Of a stretch of 64,000 bases of DNA, positions 48,733 to 56,922 are shown piece after piece. The notes below the pieces were generated by a model, which saw nothing but the letters and a program-made list of their open reading frames with translations, was not told where the DNA came from and did not search any database. The stretch's first letter is position 1, and every line of letters starts with the position of its first letter. Origin of the DNA: Pseudoxanthomonas winnipegensis (lineage in GTDB: Bacteria > Pseudomonadota > Gammaproteobacteria > Xanthomonadales > Xanthomonadaceae); contig NZ_SHMH01000002.1 in NCBI RefSeq assembly GCF_004283755.1, forward strand, positions 248,001-312,000, in the 5' to 3' direction. Made by a program: the position numbers and the translations under genes.

Positions 48733-49696
48733 TGCGACGAAACATACTCCGCCACCGCCTGCTTGGGCGGCACGGCGAAGCTGTCGCGCATGCGCCGCAC
48801 CTCGCGCGCGGGGGTCAGGCCGAACAGGCGCTTGAACTCGCGGTTGAACTGCGAGGTGCTCTCGTAGCCGACCGCGTGGCAGGCCGCGGCGGCGGTCATG
48901 CCTTCGCGCACCATCAGCAGGCGCGCCTGGTGCAAGCGCGTGGACTTGAGGTACTGCATGGGCGAGGTGCAGGTGACGGCCTTGAAGTGGCTGTGGAAGG
49001 ACGGCGCGCTCATGCCGGCTTCCTCGGCCAGCTGCGCGACGGTCAGCGGCTGCGCGTAGGCCGCATGCAGGTGGCGCAGCGCCTTGCCGATCCGGCCGAA
49101 GCGGCCCTGCATCGCCAGCGCCGCGCGCAGCGTGGGGCCCTGCGGTCCGGTGAGGAGCCGGTAATACAGCTCGCGCAGCTGCTGCGGGCCGAGGATGGCC
49201 GCCTCCATCGGCGTGGCCAGGGCCAGCAGCAGGCGCTGCACGGCCTGGTGCAGCGGCGGATCGATCGGGCTGGACAGCAGGCTCTGCGGCGCGGCGCGGC
49301 GGTGCGGGGCGGGCCGCCGTGGCGGTCGATCTCCAGCATCAGCTCGACGGCGAGCGGGAAGTCCAGGTGCAGGTACAGCGCCAGCAGCGGCGCTTGCGCG
49401 GTGGCGTCGGTCTCCATGGTGAAGGGCACCGGCACCGAGACGGCCAGGTACTGGTGCGCGTCGTAGACATAGGTGCGCCGGCCGAAGTAGCCGCGCTTGC
49501 GGCCCTGGCAGACGATGACGATGCCGGGGTCGTACAGCACCGGCGTGCGCGCCAGCGGCCGGTCCGAGCGCAGCAGGCGCACGCTCTCCAGCGTGGTCAG
49601 CGTATAGCCCTCGCGCGGTGCCAGCGCCTGCACCAGCGGCGCCAGCGGCAGCAGCCCGGCGCAGGTCGCATCCGACGGTGATGGAGGGTCGTTCAT
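48729..49696 (-). pseudogene. AraC family regulator split by a frameshift
   Basis: The N-terminal part (from 49696) has the AraC_N type sensor domain (TPVLYDPGIVIVCQGRKRGYFG, YLAVSVPVPFTMETDA). The C-terminal part, in a different frame, has the two helix-turn-helix motifs (LTVAQLAEEAGMSAPSFHSHFKAVT and GYESTSQFNREFKRLFGLTP). The frames meet in the GC-rich run at about 49285-49310, where one extra base breaks the reading; downstream of it the second frame resumes as PQSLLSSPIDPPLHQA. It is either a genuine inactivating mutation or a sequencing error in a GCGCGGCGCGGCGG run. A whole protein would have about 320 residues, and would likely control the divergent SDR gene. Confidence 0.8.
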
Positions 49697-49787
49697 AGGA
49701 ATAGGCAAGGATCGGAGGCGGATTGGCCTTCGAAGGCGGGTTGCGGATTTCTATTGTGCACTACCCTCACACGACCGGAGCCCGCCC

Positions 49788-50621
49788 ATGTCCAAGTCCA
49801 AACAGCTGCTCATCACCGGTGTCAGCAGCGGCTTCGGCCGCGCGCTCGCCCAGGAGGCGCTGGCCGCCGGGCATCGCGTGGTCGGCACGGTGCGCAGCGT
49901 GCAGGCGGTCGACGCGTTCGAAGCCCTGGCGCCGGGGCGCGCCGTCGCCCGCGTGCTGGACGTCACCGACACCGCGGCGATCGCGCCGGTCGTCGAGGGC
50001 ATCGAGGCCGAGTTCGGCGCGATCGATGTGCTCGTCAACAACGCCGGCTATGGCCACGAAGGCGTGCTGGAAGAATCGCCGCTGGAGGAGCTGCGCCGGC
50101 AGTTCGAGGTCAACGTGTTCGGCGCCGTGGCGATGATCCAGGCGGTCCTTCCGCACATGCGCGCGCGACGCGCCGGCCACATCCTCAACATCACCTCGAT
50201 GGGCGGCTTCATCACCCTGCCGGGCATCGCCTACTACTGCGGCAGCAAGTTCGCGCTGGAGGGCATCGGCGAGGTGCTGGGCAAGGAGGTGGCCGACCTG
50301 GGCATCCGCGTGACCTCGGTGGCGCCTGGCTCGTTCCGCACCGACTGGGCCGGACGCTCGATGGTGCGCACGCCGCGCAGCATCGGCGACTACGACGCGC
50401 TGTTCGATCCCATCCGCCAGCGCCGCCAGGAAGTCAGCGGCAAGCAGCTGGGCGACCCGCGCAAGGCCGCGCGCGCCATGCTGGCGGTCATCGATGCGCC
50501 GGTGCCGCCCGCGCATCTGCTGCTGGGCAGCGACGCCCTGCGGCTGGTGCGCGAGAAGCTCAGGGCACTGGAAGCCGAGCTGGCGCAGTGGGAAGCGCTG
50601 ACGGTCTCGACCGACGGCTGA
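49788..50621 (+). CDS. Short-chain dehydrogenase/reductase
   Basis: A 277-residue classical SDR: cofactor motif TGVSSGFGRALA (10-21), NNAGYGHEG, catalytic serine in ITSMGGF, and the active-site pair in YYCGSKFALEG. The arginine in GTVRS after the second strand favours NADP. The closest layout is that of the oxidoreductases with a retinol-dehydrogenase-like name (for example E. coli YbbO-like). It diverges from the frameshifted AraC gene, which fits local control by that regulator. Confidence 0.93.
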   Translation: MSKSKQLLITGVSSGFGRALAQEALAAGHRVVGTVRSVQAVDAFEALAPGRAVARVLDVTDTAAIAPVVEGIEAEFGAIDVLVNNAGYGHEGVLEESPLEELRRQFEVNVFGAVAMIQAVLPHMRARRAGHILNITSMGGFITLPGIAYYCGSKFALEGIGEVLGKEVADLGIRVTSVAPGSFRTDWAGRSMVRTPRSIGDYDALFDPIRQRRQEVSGKQLGDPRKAARAMLAVIDAPVPPAHLLLGSDALRLVREKLRALEAELAQWEALTVSTDG

Positions 50622-50832
50622 AAGCGGTGCGCCCCAAGCGCTAACCCAAGCTCGCCGCCGCAGCCAAGAACAAGGTCATTGGCGCCGTGGCCAGGGCTGC
50701 GGAGGAATCCCGATGTCGGCGACCCGATGCGATCGTCCTTGGCGCTCCCACCAGCGGCTGCTGCGCGCGTGCGAGGTTGCGCAGTGCTGCCCTGGTCACG
50801 CCCAAGCCCAGCGGACACTCATCGAAGAGCTA

Positions 50833-50876
50833 TTAATCAATAAGCCCCAACGCGGGATTTGACGCCCGCGATGGGG
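50833..50876 (-). terminator. Terminator for the outer-membrane barrel gene
   Basis: On the reverse strand, a stem of CCCCA and CGCGGG (50845-50856) with CCCGCG and TGGGG (50865-50876) is followed by the T-rich CTTATTGATTAAT (50833-50844 read in reverse). It stands 26 bases past the stop at 50903. Confidence 0.75.
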
Positions 50877-50902
50877 GTGGTTCAATGCGCTGCGGAAGGG
50901 AC

Positions 50903-51610
50903 CTAGAACGCGTACTCCGCCGTCAGGCCCAGCAGGGCGGTCGAGCGCTTGGGACCATCGAAGCGGATGCCGGTGGCCGGGTCGCGCACCTCGCCGGCCT
51001 TGGCCCGGAAGTAATCGTAGTGCAGGCCGACGCTGAAGTTCTGCGTGGCGTTCCAGCCGGCACCGATGCCGGCGTAGTAGCTGTTGCGACCGCTGTCGCC
51101 GCCGCTCTTCAGGCCCAGGTTCTGGCCGACGGAGTTGTAGTAGTCGATGTTGTTGTCCGAGGCGCGGAAGTAGCCGCCGCGCGCGCCGATGTACCACTGC
51201 GGGGTCACGTTGAAGCGTGCGTTGCCGCCCACGTGCCAGCCGCGCAGGGCGTTCTCGCTGTCGCGCTGATTGACCTCATCGCTGTTGAACGCGTTGGAGA
51301 CCTTGAGGTTGCCGAGGTCGGCGTAACCGCCTTCCACGCCGAGGCCCCACTGCGGGCCGACCTTCCAGCGGTACCCCACGCTGCCGTCATAGCCGGTGCG
51401 GCGGCCATGGCGGCCTTCGAACACGTTGAAGTCGCCGCTGCCGAAGCGACCCGCGGTGCCTCCGTCGGTGCGGCCGACGCTGCCCGAGACGAACCAGTTG
51501 CCCTGGCCGACCTGCAGGTCCGGGCGATAGGTATCGCCGCCGCTTTGCGCAAATGCGGACGGGGCGATGAGGGCTGCGCTGATGGCCGCAGGGAGGAAAA
51601 TCTTCTTCAT
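50903..51610 (-). CDS. Small outer-membrane beta-barrel protein (OmpX/OmpA-barrel-like)
   Basis: A 235-residue exported protein with signal MKKIFLPAAISAALIAPSAFAQ. The mature part alternates polar and aromatic residues in the manner of an eight-stranded barrel (NWFVSGSVGRTDGG, GYDGSVGYRWKVGPQWGLGVEGGY, WHVGGNARFNVTPQWYIGARGGYF, YYAGIGAGWNATQNFSVGLHYDYF) and ends in an aromatic residue, AEYAF. AAAGGTC before the ATG supports the start. Its partner or ligand is unknown. Confidence 0.88.
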   Translation of the reverse strand: MKKIFLPAAISAALIAPSAFAQSGGDTYRPDLQVGQGNWFVSGSVGRTDGGTAGRFGSGDFNVFEGRHGRRTGYDGSVGYRWKVGPQWGLGVEGGYADLGNLKVSNAFNSDEVNQRDSENALRGWHVGGNARFNVTPQWYIGARGGYFRASDNNIDYYNSVGQNLGLKSGGDSGRNSYYAGIGAGWNATQNFSVGLHYDYFRAKAGEVRDPATGIRFDGPKRSTALLGLTAEYAF

Positions 51611-52205
51611 ACAAATGACCTTTCGACTGGGGGCGAACGTGGTGATGTCCACAGGGATCGCCGGTTTTAGAACCGTCGCTGGCGCAGGTGCGCGGTGTGC
51701 GACACAAACCAGTAGGAGGCTTCGCATCTGAAGCGCATCCAAACCTTCACGTTTGTCTCAGATGGATTTAACGCGTGAGTTCAAGCGGGAGTTATGCGGG
51801 TGAGAAGCGTGCGAAGAAGCGCACTGTGCGTACGAGTTGTCACCAGCGATTGCGGCCACGGGATACCGTCGCCGGTGCTCAGCACTCATGGGCGAGGCAG
51901 GAAGCGCTACATGACGGCTCTCGATATCCAGGACGTTGAAGCTGTCCTGTCCGCGCACGATCTCGCGGTACCGCAAGGCCTCCATGACGCCCGCTCCTGG
52001 CGCACCGACGACCTCTGACCCCACAGCTGGCGACAGTGCGTCGTGCGGGCAGGACCGGTCGCCCGGGACACCGCTAGCACCAAGGCATTAGCTCCAATGG
52101 GCTATCTGCCGCGTCGTCGCGCTGGTCTATAACTCCGCACCGGCTCTTCGCGTCTGTCTTCGATGTCAGTCGCGCAGGGCACGACAGCCTTGGGAGGGGT
52201 GGACG
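51611..52205. other. Long divergent intergenic region
   Basis: Nearly 600 bases without a supported gene. Short open frames here lack ribosome binding sites and coding-like composition. It is AT-richer near 51680-51790 (GTTTGTCTCAGATGGATTTAACG), where the promoter of the barrel gene probably lies. Confidence 0.45.
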
Positions 52206-53192
52206 ATGCGACGATTGATGCATGCGATGCGCGGGTGCATGGCCTGCCTGCTGCTGGCGACGATGCCGGCATGGGCGCAGGCCGGCGAGACGGCGACACA
52301 GACCCTGGCGCTCTGGCCCGAAGGCAGCCTGCCGCAGGTGGTCAAGGGGCCGGAGAAGATCGGCAAGCAGGGCAGCGCCACCGGTTCGGTGAGCCAGATC
52401 TCCAACCCGCGCATCGAGATCTATCGCGCCGCGCATCCCAACGGCACCGCGGCGCTGATCGTGGGCGGTGGCGGTTATTTCCGCATCCAGGTCGGCACCG
52501 CGGCGCGGCCGATGGCACAGTGGCTGGCCTCGATCGGCGTGACCAGCGCGGTGCTGTACTACCGGCTGCCGGCCGATGGCTGGAAGGCCGAGGCGCCCTT
52601 CCAGGATGCGCAGCGGGCGATGCGGCTGATGCGCCAGCATGCGGCGCAGTGGGGCTTCGACGCGGACAGGATCGGCATCATCGGCTCCTCGGCCGGTGCC
52701 AACCTGAGCGGCATCATCGCCACGCGCTGGGACTACGATTTCTATCCGCGCGTGGACGCGGCCGATGCGCTGTCCGCGCGTCCGGCTTTCTTAGGGATGC
52801 TGTATCCGGTGGTGTCGATGAAGCCGCCGCTGGACAAGACCCGCAGCGCGCGCGAGCTGTCCACCCAGGCCGACTACCGCACCGCGTATTCGGTCGAGGA
52901 CCACGTGCGCGCCGACATGCCGCCGGTGTTCCTGGCCCAGGCGGTGGACGACCCCATCGTCGATGTCGGCCACAGCCTGCTGATGTACCAGACCGCGCTG
53001 AAGGCCAAGGTGCCGGTGGAACTGCACATCTTCGAACGCGGCGGCCACAGCTGGGGGCTGGGCAAGCCGGGCACCGAACCGGCGCAGTGGCCGCGCCTGT
53101 TCGCCACCTGGGCGCGCATGCATGGCTTCATGCAGGCGGCCGGCGCGTCCGGCGCCGATCCTGCCGCGTCCGGCACCGCCGACGGCGAATGA
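52206..53192 (+). CDS. Secreted alpha/beta-hydrolase, acetylesterase-like
   Basis: A 328-residue exported hydrolase. Signal peptide MRGCMACLLLATMPAWAQAG; oxyanion segment IVGGGGYFRIQV; nucleophile in IGIIGSSAGANLSGI (G-x-S-x-G); acid in LAQAVDDPIVDV; catalytic histidine in ERGGHSWGLG. The opening WPEGSLPQ is like that of bacterial endo-1,4-xylanase-associated esterases, which remove acetyl groups from plant polysaccharide. GGGAGGGG precedes the ATG. The porin-like gene starts 43 bases later, perhaps in the same transcript. Confidence 0.88.
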   Translation: MRRLMHAMRGCMACLLLATMPAWAQAGETATQTLALWPEGSLPQVVKGPEKIGKQGSATGSVSQISNPRIEIYRAAHPNGTAALIVGGGGYFRIQVGTAARPMAQWLASIGVTSAVLYYRLPADGWKAEAPFQDAQRAMRLMRQHAAQWGFDADRIGIIGSSAGANLSGIIATRWDYDFYPRVDAADALSARPAFLGMLYPVVSMKPPLDKTRSARELSTQADYRTAYSVEDHVRADMPPVFLAQAVDDPIVDVGHSLLMYQTALKAKVPVELHIFERGGHSWGLGKPGTEPAQWPRLFATWARMHGFMQAAGASGADPAASGTADGE

Positions 53193-53235
53193 CACCCGCG
53201 GCCCGCGGGCCGCACCTCTACGGGGAATCCTCACC

Positions 53236-54723
53236 ATGAAGCACGTCCGACACGCCGCGCTGGCCGCGGCGATCGCCAGCGCCTTGTCCACGCTCAGCGC
53301 CCCGGCGCTGGCCGACAGCGCCACCGAGGCGCAGCTGCGCAAGATGATCGAGCTGCAGGCGCAGCAGATCGCGCAGCAGCAGCAACAGCTCAGCGCGATG
53401 AACGCACGCCTGTCGGCGCTGGAAGGCGGCAAGCCGGGCGCGGCGGTGGCCGGCACGTCGGCCGATCCCACCCAGGCCCAGGTCGCCGCGGCGGTGGCCG
53501 ACACGCGCAGCGACGACGAGCTGGCCATCCTCAAGGCCCAGGTCGCGCAGATGGCGGTCGCCGGCGGCGGCGCCAAGCGCGACGGCAACGTCAGCTGGAG
53601 CGACGGCGGTCCGGAGTTCAAGAGCGCCGATGGCCGTTTCACCTTCCATCCGCGTGGACGCGTGCTGATGGACTTCACCAGCACGCACGGCTCGCGCTTC
53701 GACGCGCGCAACGTCACCGGCACCGACATGGCCAGCGGCCGCCTCGGCGCCGAGGGCGAGGCCGGCCCGCTGGGCTACAAGATCGAGGCCGACTTCGCCG
53801 GCAACGAAGTGACCATGAAGGACGTCTACCTGTCCTGGGACACCAAGCTGGGCGGGCTGCCGGCCGAGGTCTACGTGGGCAGCAAGCTCAAGGACCGCAG
53901 CATCGACGGCGCTACCGGCGGCACCACCACGCCCTTCATGGAGCGCAACGCGGTCGGCTCGGTGGGCGGCATGCAGAGCGGCTTCTTCGGCCTGGGCGTG
54001 ACGACCAAGCTCTACGGCAGCAACTGGCACGCCAGCCTGGCGGTGACCGGCGACGACATCGGCGGCGACAGCAGCGCCAGCGACACCATCGCCTACACCG
54101 CGCGCGCGCACTGGAATCCGGTCAAGACCAGCGCCGGCTTCCTGCATGTGGGCGGCTGGTATTGGTACGAGGACCTGGGCAAGGACATCACCAGCATCAA
54201 CAAGACCTCGCGCGTGGCGCTGGGCTGGAACGGCCAGGTCGCCATCTCCGCCAGTTCGATCGGCGGGGTGACCGACGACCACGCCTGGGGCGCGGAACTG
54301 GGCGGTACCTGGCGCAGCGGCTGGGCCTTCGCCGAGACCACGGTGCGCACCATCAATTCTTCCACCGAGGCCTCGCGCGAGCAGAAGGCCAGCAGCTACT
54401 ACGCCGGCTGGCTGCTGACCGGCGAGAAGCCGGGCTTCTCCTCGCGTTCGGGTGTGTGGACCACCACCAAGGTGCTGCGTCCGGTGACCGAGGGCGGCTG
54501 GGGCGCGTTCGAGGTGCTGGCGCGCTACGACGACTACGACTTCACCGACGCCGCGCGCGGCGGCGAGGGCGAGGCCTTCACCTTCGGCGTCAACTGGTAT
54601 CTGACCAGCTTCGCGCGGCTGATGCTCAACGTCGTGCACTGGCGCACCGACAACAAGGTCGGCAGCTACCAGGGCCCGGACTCGGGCAATACGGTCGGCG
54701 TGCGCGCTCAGGTCTCGTTCTGA
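53236..54723 (+). CDS. OprP/OprO-like phosphate-selective-type porin
   Basis: A 495-residue outer-membrane porin. Signal peptide (ALAAAIASALSTLSAPALAD), a coiled-coil segment for trimerisation (QLRKMIELQAQQIAQQQQQ), then a barrel with the OprP block FTFHPRGRVLMDF, GPLGYKIEADFAGNEVTMKDVYLSWD, and a final aromatic residue (VRAQVSF). Proteins of this family import phosphate or other anions; the specificity is not clear. The last 16 bases overlap the convergent HDOD gene. Confidence 0.92.
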   Translation: MKHVRHAALAAAIASALSTLSAPALADSATEAQLRKMIELQAQQIAQQQQQLSAMNARLSALEGGKPGAAVAGTSADPTQAQVAAAVADTRSDDELAILKAQVAQMAVAGGGAKRDGNVSWSDGGPEFKSADGRFTFHPRGRVLMDFTSTHGSRFDARNVTGTDMASGRLGAEGEAGPLGYKIEADFAGNEVTMKDVYLSWDTKLGGLPAEVYVGSKLKDRSIDGATGGTTTPFMERNAVGSVGGMQSGFFGLGVTTKLYGSNWHASLAVTGDDIGGDSSASDTIAYTARAHWNPVKTSAGFLHVGGWYWYEDLGKDITSINKTSRVALGWNGQVAISASSIGGVTDDHAWGAELGGTWRSGWAFAETTVRTINSSTEASREQKASSYYAGWLLTGEKPGFSSRSGVWTTTKVLRPVTEGGWGAFEVLARYDDYDFTDAARGGEGEAFTFGVNWYLTSFARLMLNVVHWRTDNKVGSYQGPDSGNTVGVRAQVSF

Positions 54724-55826
54724 GCCGAGGCCTTCAGTCGGTCGGGGTTTTCGGCGCGCAGGCGCGTCCACAGGCGCGCGTTGGCCTGGGCGTCGGGTTC
54801 GAGCGCGGCCAGCTGGGCCAGGGCGTCGGCGTCGCTCAGCTGGTCCAGGCGCGCCAGCGCGGCCAGTGCGGCGGCCAGGCGGCCGTAGCGCAGGGCGATG
54901 CCCAGCGGCGTGGCCGGGACCTGTCCATCGCGCTGCGGGCGCTGCTCCATCAGCGCCTCGGCCATCGGCAGCGGCAGGTCCCAGCCGGCGGTGACGGTGC
55001 GGGCGGTGGCGATGGTATGGCGGTCCAGCAGGGTCGCGGCCACCGCGAGCTCCGGCGCGGCGCCTTCATGGCGGGCGTAGGTCTCCTGCAGCACACGCAG
55101 CACCACCACCGCGCCCAGGCCCTGCAGCAGGCCCAGCAGCTGCGCGGACAGCGCGTCCTCGCCGCGCCCGTGGCGCGCGGCATGGTCGGCCGCGGCGGTG
55201 GCCGCGTGCAGGGCGTAGCCCCAGATCGCGGCGGGGAGCTGGGCGAACATGCCGCCTTCCAGGCTCAGCACCGGCTGCATCAGGGCGGTCGCGGCGATGC
55301 GGCGGATGCCATCGGTGCCGATCAGCGCCACGCCGCGTTCCAGCGTGTCCACCGGCGGCGCGCCGGCGGCGCGGTACAGCGCGCTGTTGGCGATGCGCAG
55401 CAGGCTGGTCGCCAGGGCCGGGTCCTGGGCGATGATCGCGGCGATCGCGCGGCCGTCGGCGGCCGGATCGTTGACCGCGCGCATCAGCTGCGGCAGCAGG
55501 TTGGGGCGGCGCGGCATGTACTGCGGCTGCAGGTCCAGGCAGTCCAGGATCGAGTTGGCCTGGTGCAGCACCTGCGCCTGGAGGCCCTCGATGGGCTGGG
55601 TCGCGTCGGCCAGGTCCGGCCGGTGCATGGTCGCCGCGTACAGCCTGCGCATCAGTGGATGCAGGCGCGGGACCTCGGCCGGGGTCGAAGGCGGCGGCGC
55701 ATGCTCGGCCGCAGGCGTGGCCGCGACCACGGCGAGGGTCTTGCCGGGTCGACGACGCCGTGCCGCCCACCACACGCCAACGACGAGCAGCAGCACGAGA
55801 CCCAGCAGCAGCGGCGCAAGTGTCAT
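54708..55826 (-). CDS. HDOD-domain signalling protein with N-terminal membrane anchor
   Basis: A 372-residue protein. It starts MTLAPLLLGLVLLLVVGVWWAARRRR, one membrane helix, then a linker and an HDOD domain (about 110-300) with the typical RRPNLLPQLMRAVNDP, AAIIAQDPALATSLLRIANSALY and ALIGTDGIRRIAATAL blocks. The metal residues of true HD phosphodiesterases are absent, as in all HDOD proteins, so it probably acts by binding a partner. It overlaps the porin gene tail to tail by 16 bases. Confidence 0.9.
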   Translation of the reverse strand: MTLAPLLLGLVLLLVVGVWWAARRRRPGKTLAVVAATPAAEHAPPPSTPAEVPRLHPLMRRLYAATMHRPDLADATQPIEGLQAQVLHQANSILDCLDLQPQYMPRRPNLLPQLMRAVNDPAADGRAIAAIIAQDPALATSLLRIANSALYRAAGAPPVDTLERGVALIGTDGIRRIAATALMQPVLSLEGGMFAQLPAAIWGYALHAATAAADHAARHGRGEDALSAQLLGLLQGLGAVVVLRVLQETYARHEGAAPELAVAATLLDRHTIATARTVTAGWDLPLPMAEALMEQRPQRDGQVPATPLGIALRYGRLAAALAALARLDQLSDADALAQLAALEPDAQANARLWTRLRAENPDRLKASAQNET

Positions 55827-55916
55827 GGCGTTCGCCTGACGCAGAAGTTGGAGCTGCGTCACTATCCGTTGCCTTGCCGGTGCCGGCAAGGGCTCAAGCA
55901 GCGTCGGCGCAAACGA

Positions 55917-55949
55917 CCGCGCCCCCGCAGGTGTCCTGCGGGGGCGCGG
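55917..55949. terminator. Strong 15-bp hairpin terminator
   Basis: A perfect stem (CCGCGCCCCCGCAGG with its complement, TGT loop) lies 41 bases past the nitroreductase stop. On the reverse strand it is followed by GGTCGTTTG, weakly T-rich, so it likely ends the nitroreductase transcript. Confidence 0.65.
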
Positions 55950-55990
55950 TGTTGGATCGCTTCGACCGAGGGTCGGCCGGGCGTGCGGGC

Positions 55991-56590
55991 TCAGCCGAAG
56001 ACGCGGAAGCGCTGGGCGTCGTCGATGAAGTCCTTGCCGCCGATCTCGGCCTCGTGCGAGCCGAACGGCATCTGCGCGCGCAGCTTCCAGCTGGCCGGCA
56101 GGTTCCACTCGGCCGCCGCGGCGGCGTCGGGCAGCGGGTTGTAGTGCTGCAGGCTGGCGCCCACGCCGACGGTGGCCAGCGCGGTCCACACCGCCAGCTG
56201 GGCCATGCCGCTGGACTGCTCGGACCACACCGGGAAGTTGTCGGCGTACAGGGCGAACTGCTCCTGCAGGCCCTTGACCACGTCCTGGTCCTCGTAGAAC
56301 AGGATGGTGCCGGCGCCGGCCGCGAAGCTGGCCAGCTTCTTCTCGGTCGCATCGAACGCATCGGCCGGCACGATCTTCTTCAGCTCCTGGCGCACCAGGT
56401 CCCAGAACTTGTCGCTCTGCGCGCCGTAGAGGATGACCACGCGCGAGCTCTGCGAGTTGAACGAGGACGGCGCGTGTTTGACCGCTTCCTGGATCAGCGC
56501 GGTGAGCTCTTCGCGCGAGACGGGCAGCGACTTGCCGAGGGCGTACTGGGTGCGACGCGTCTTGTGCGCGTCGAGGAAGGCGTTGGTCAT
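55991..56590 (-). CDS. Frm2/YodC-type nitroreductase
   Basis: A 199-residue FMN oxidoreductase. It matches the Frm2-like branch of nitroreductases: KTRRTQYALGKSLPVS, VKHAPSSFNSQSSRVVIL, FYEDQDVVKGLQEQF, ADNFPVWSEQSSGMAQLAVWTALA, SLQHYNPLPDAA. The serines and the asparagine-rich segment bind FMN. The yeast relative is linked to fatty-acid signalling and redox stress; bacterial members reduce nitro compounds. It ends in FRVFG. Confidence 0.93.
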   Translation of the reverse strand: MTNAFLDAHKTRRTQYALGKSLPVSREELTALIQEAVKHAPSSFNSQSSRVVILYGAQSDKFWDLVRQELKKIVPADAFDATEKKLASFAAGAGTILFYEDQDVVKGLQEQFALYADNFPVWSEQSSGMAQLAVWTALATVGVGASLQHYNPLPDAAAAAEWNLPASWKLRAQMPFGSHEAEIGGKDFIDDAQRFRVFG

Positions 56591-56922
56591 GGCGGCAGGG
56601 CCTTAAGGTGAGAATCCAGCGGCCAGCCTAAACAGGCCCGCGCCGGGCAGACAGCCCGCTGTGCGACAAAGTCCGTTGCCGATGCTGCAACAGCACATCG
56701 CCTTGGGCGCCCAGGCCCTGCCAGCGCGGGATCGGCCGTCGGCGCGATGCGGGGGCGCGCCCGGCCTGTCTGTACGGACGTTCAGGCAGGTCCGCCCGCG
56801 CTCACCACGGCATGCCGCCGGCGCAGGCAGGCTGCAGCGGGCTGTGTTCCGAACCGGGCGCGCTGGCCCGATAATTCCTCGAGGCCGGCGCCGTGCCGGA
56901 CGGTCTTCCACGAGACGTTCGC
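56591..56922. promoter_or_regulatory. Intergenic region with the probable promoter of the GGDEF gene
   Basis: No gene is supported. GATAAT (56870-56875) with TTCCGA (56847-56852) at 17 bases looks like a weak sigma-70 promoter; the start codon at 56923 would lie about 40 bases downstream. Confidence 0.45.

Noticed and set aside
51794-52018. Short open frame of 74 codons in the long intergenic region
   Set aside because: No ribosome binding site, no recognisable features, arginine-rich start; the opposite strand has an equally long frame.
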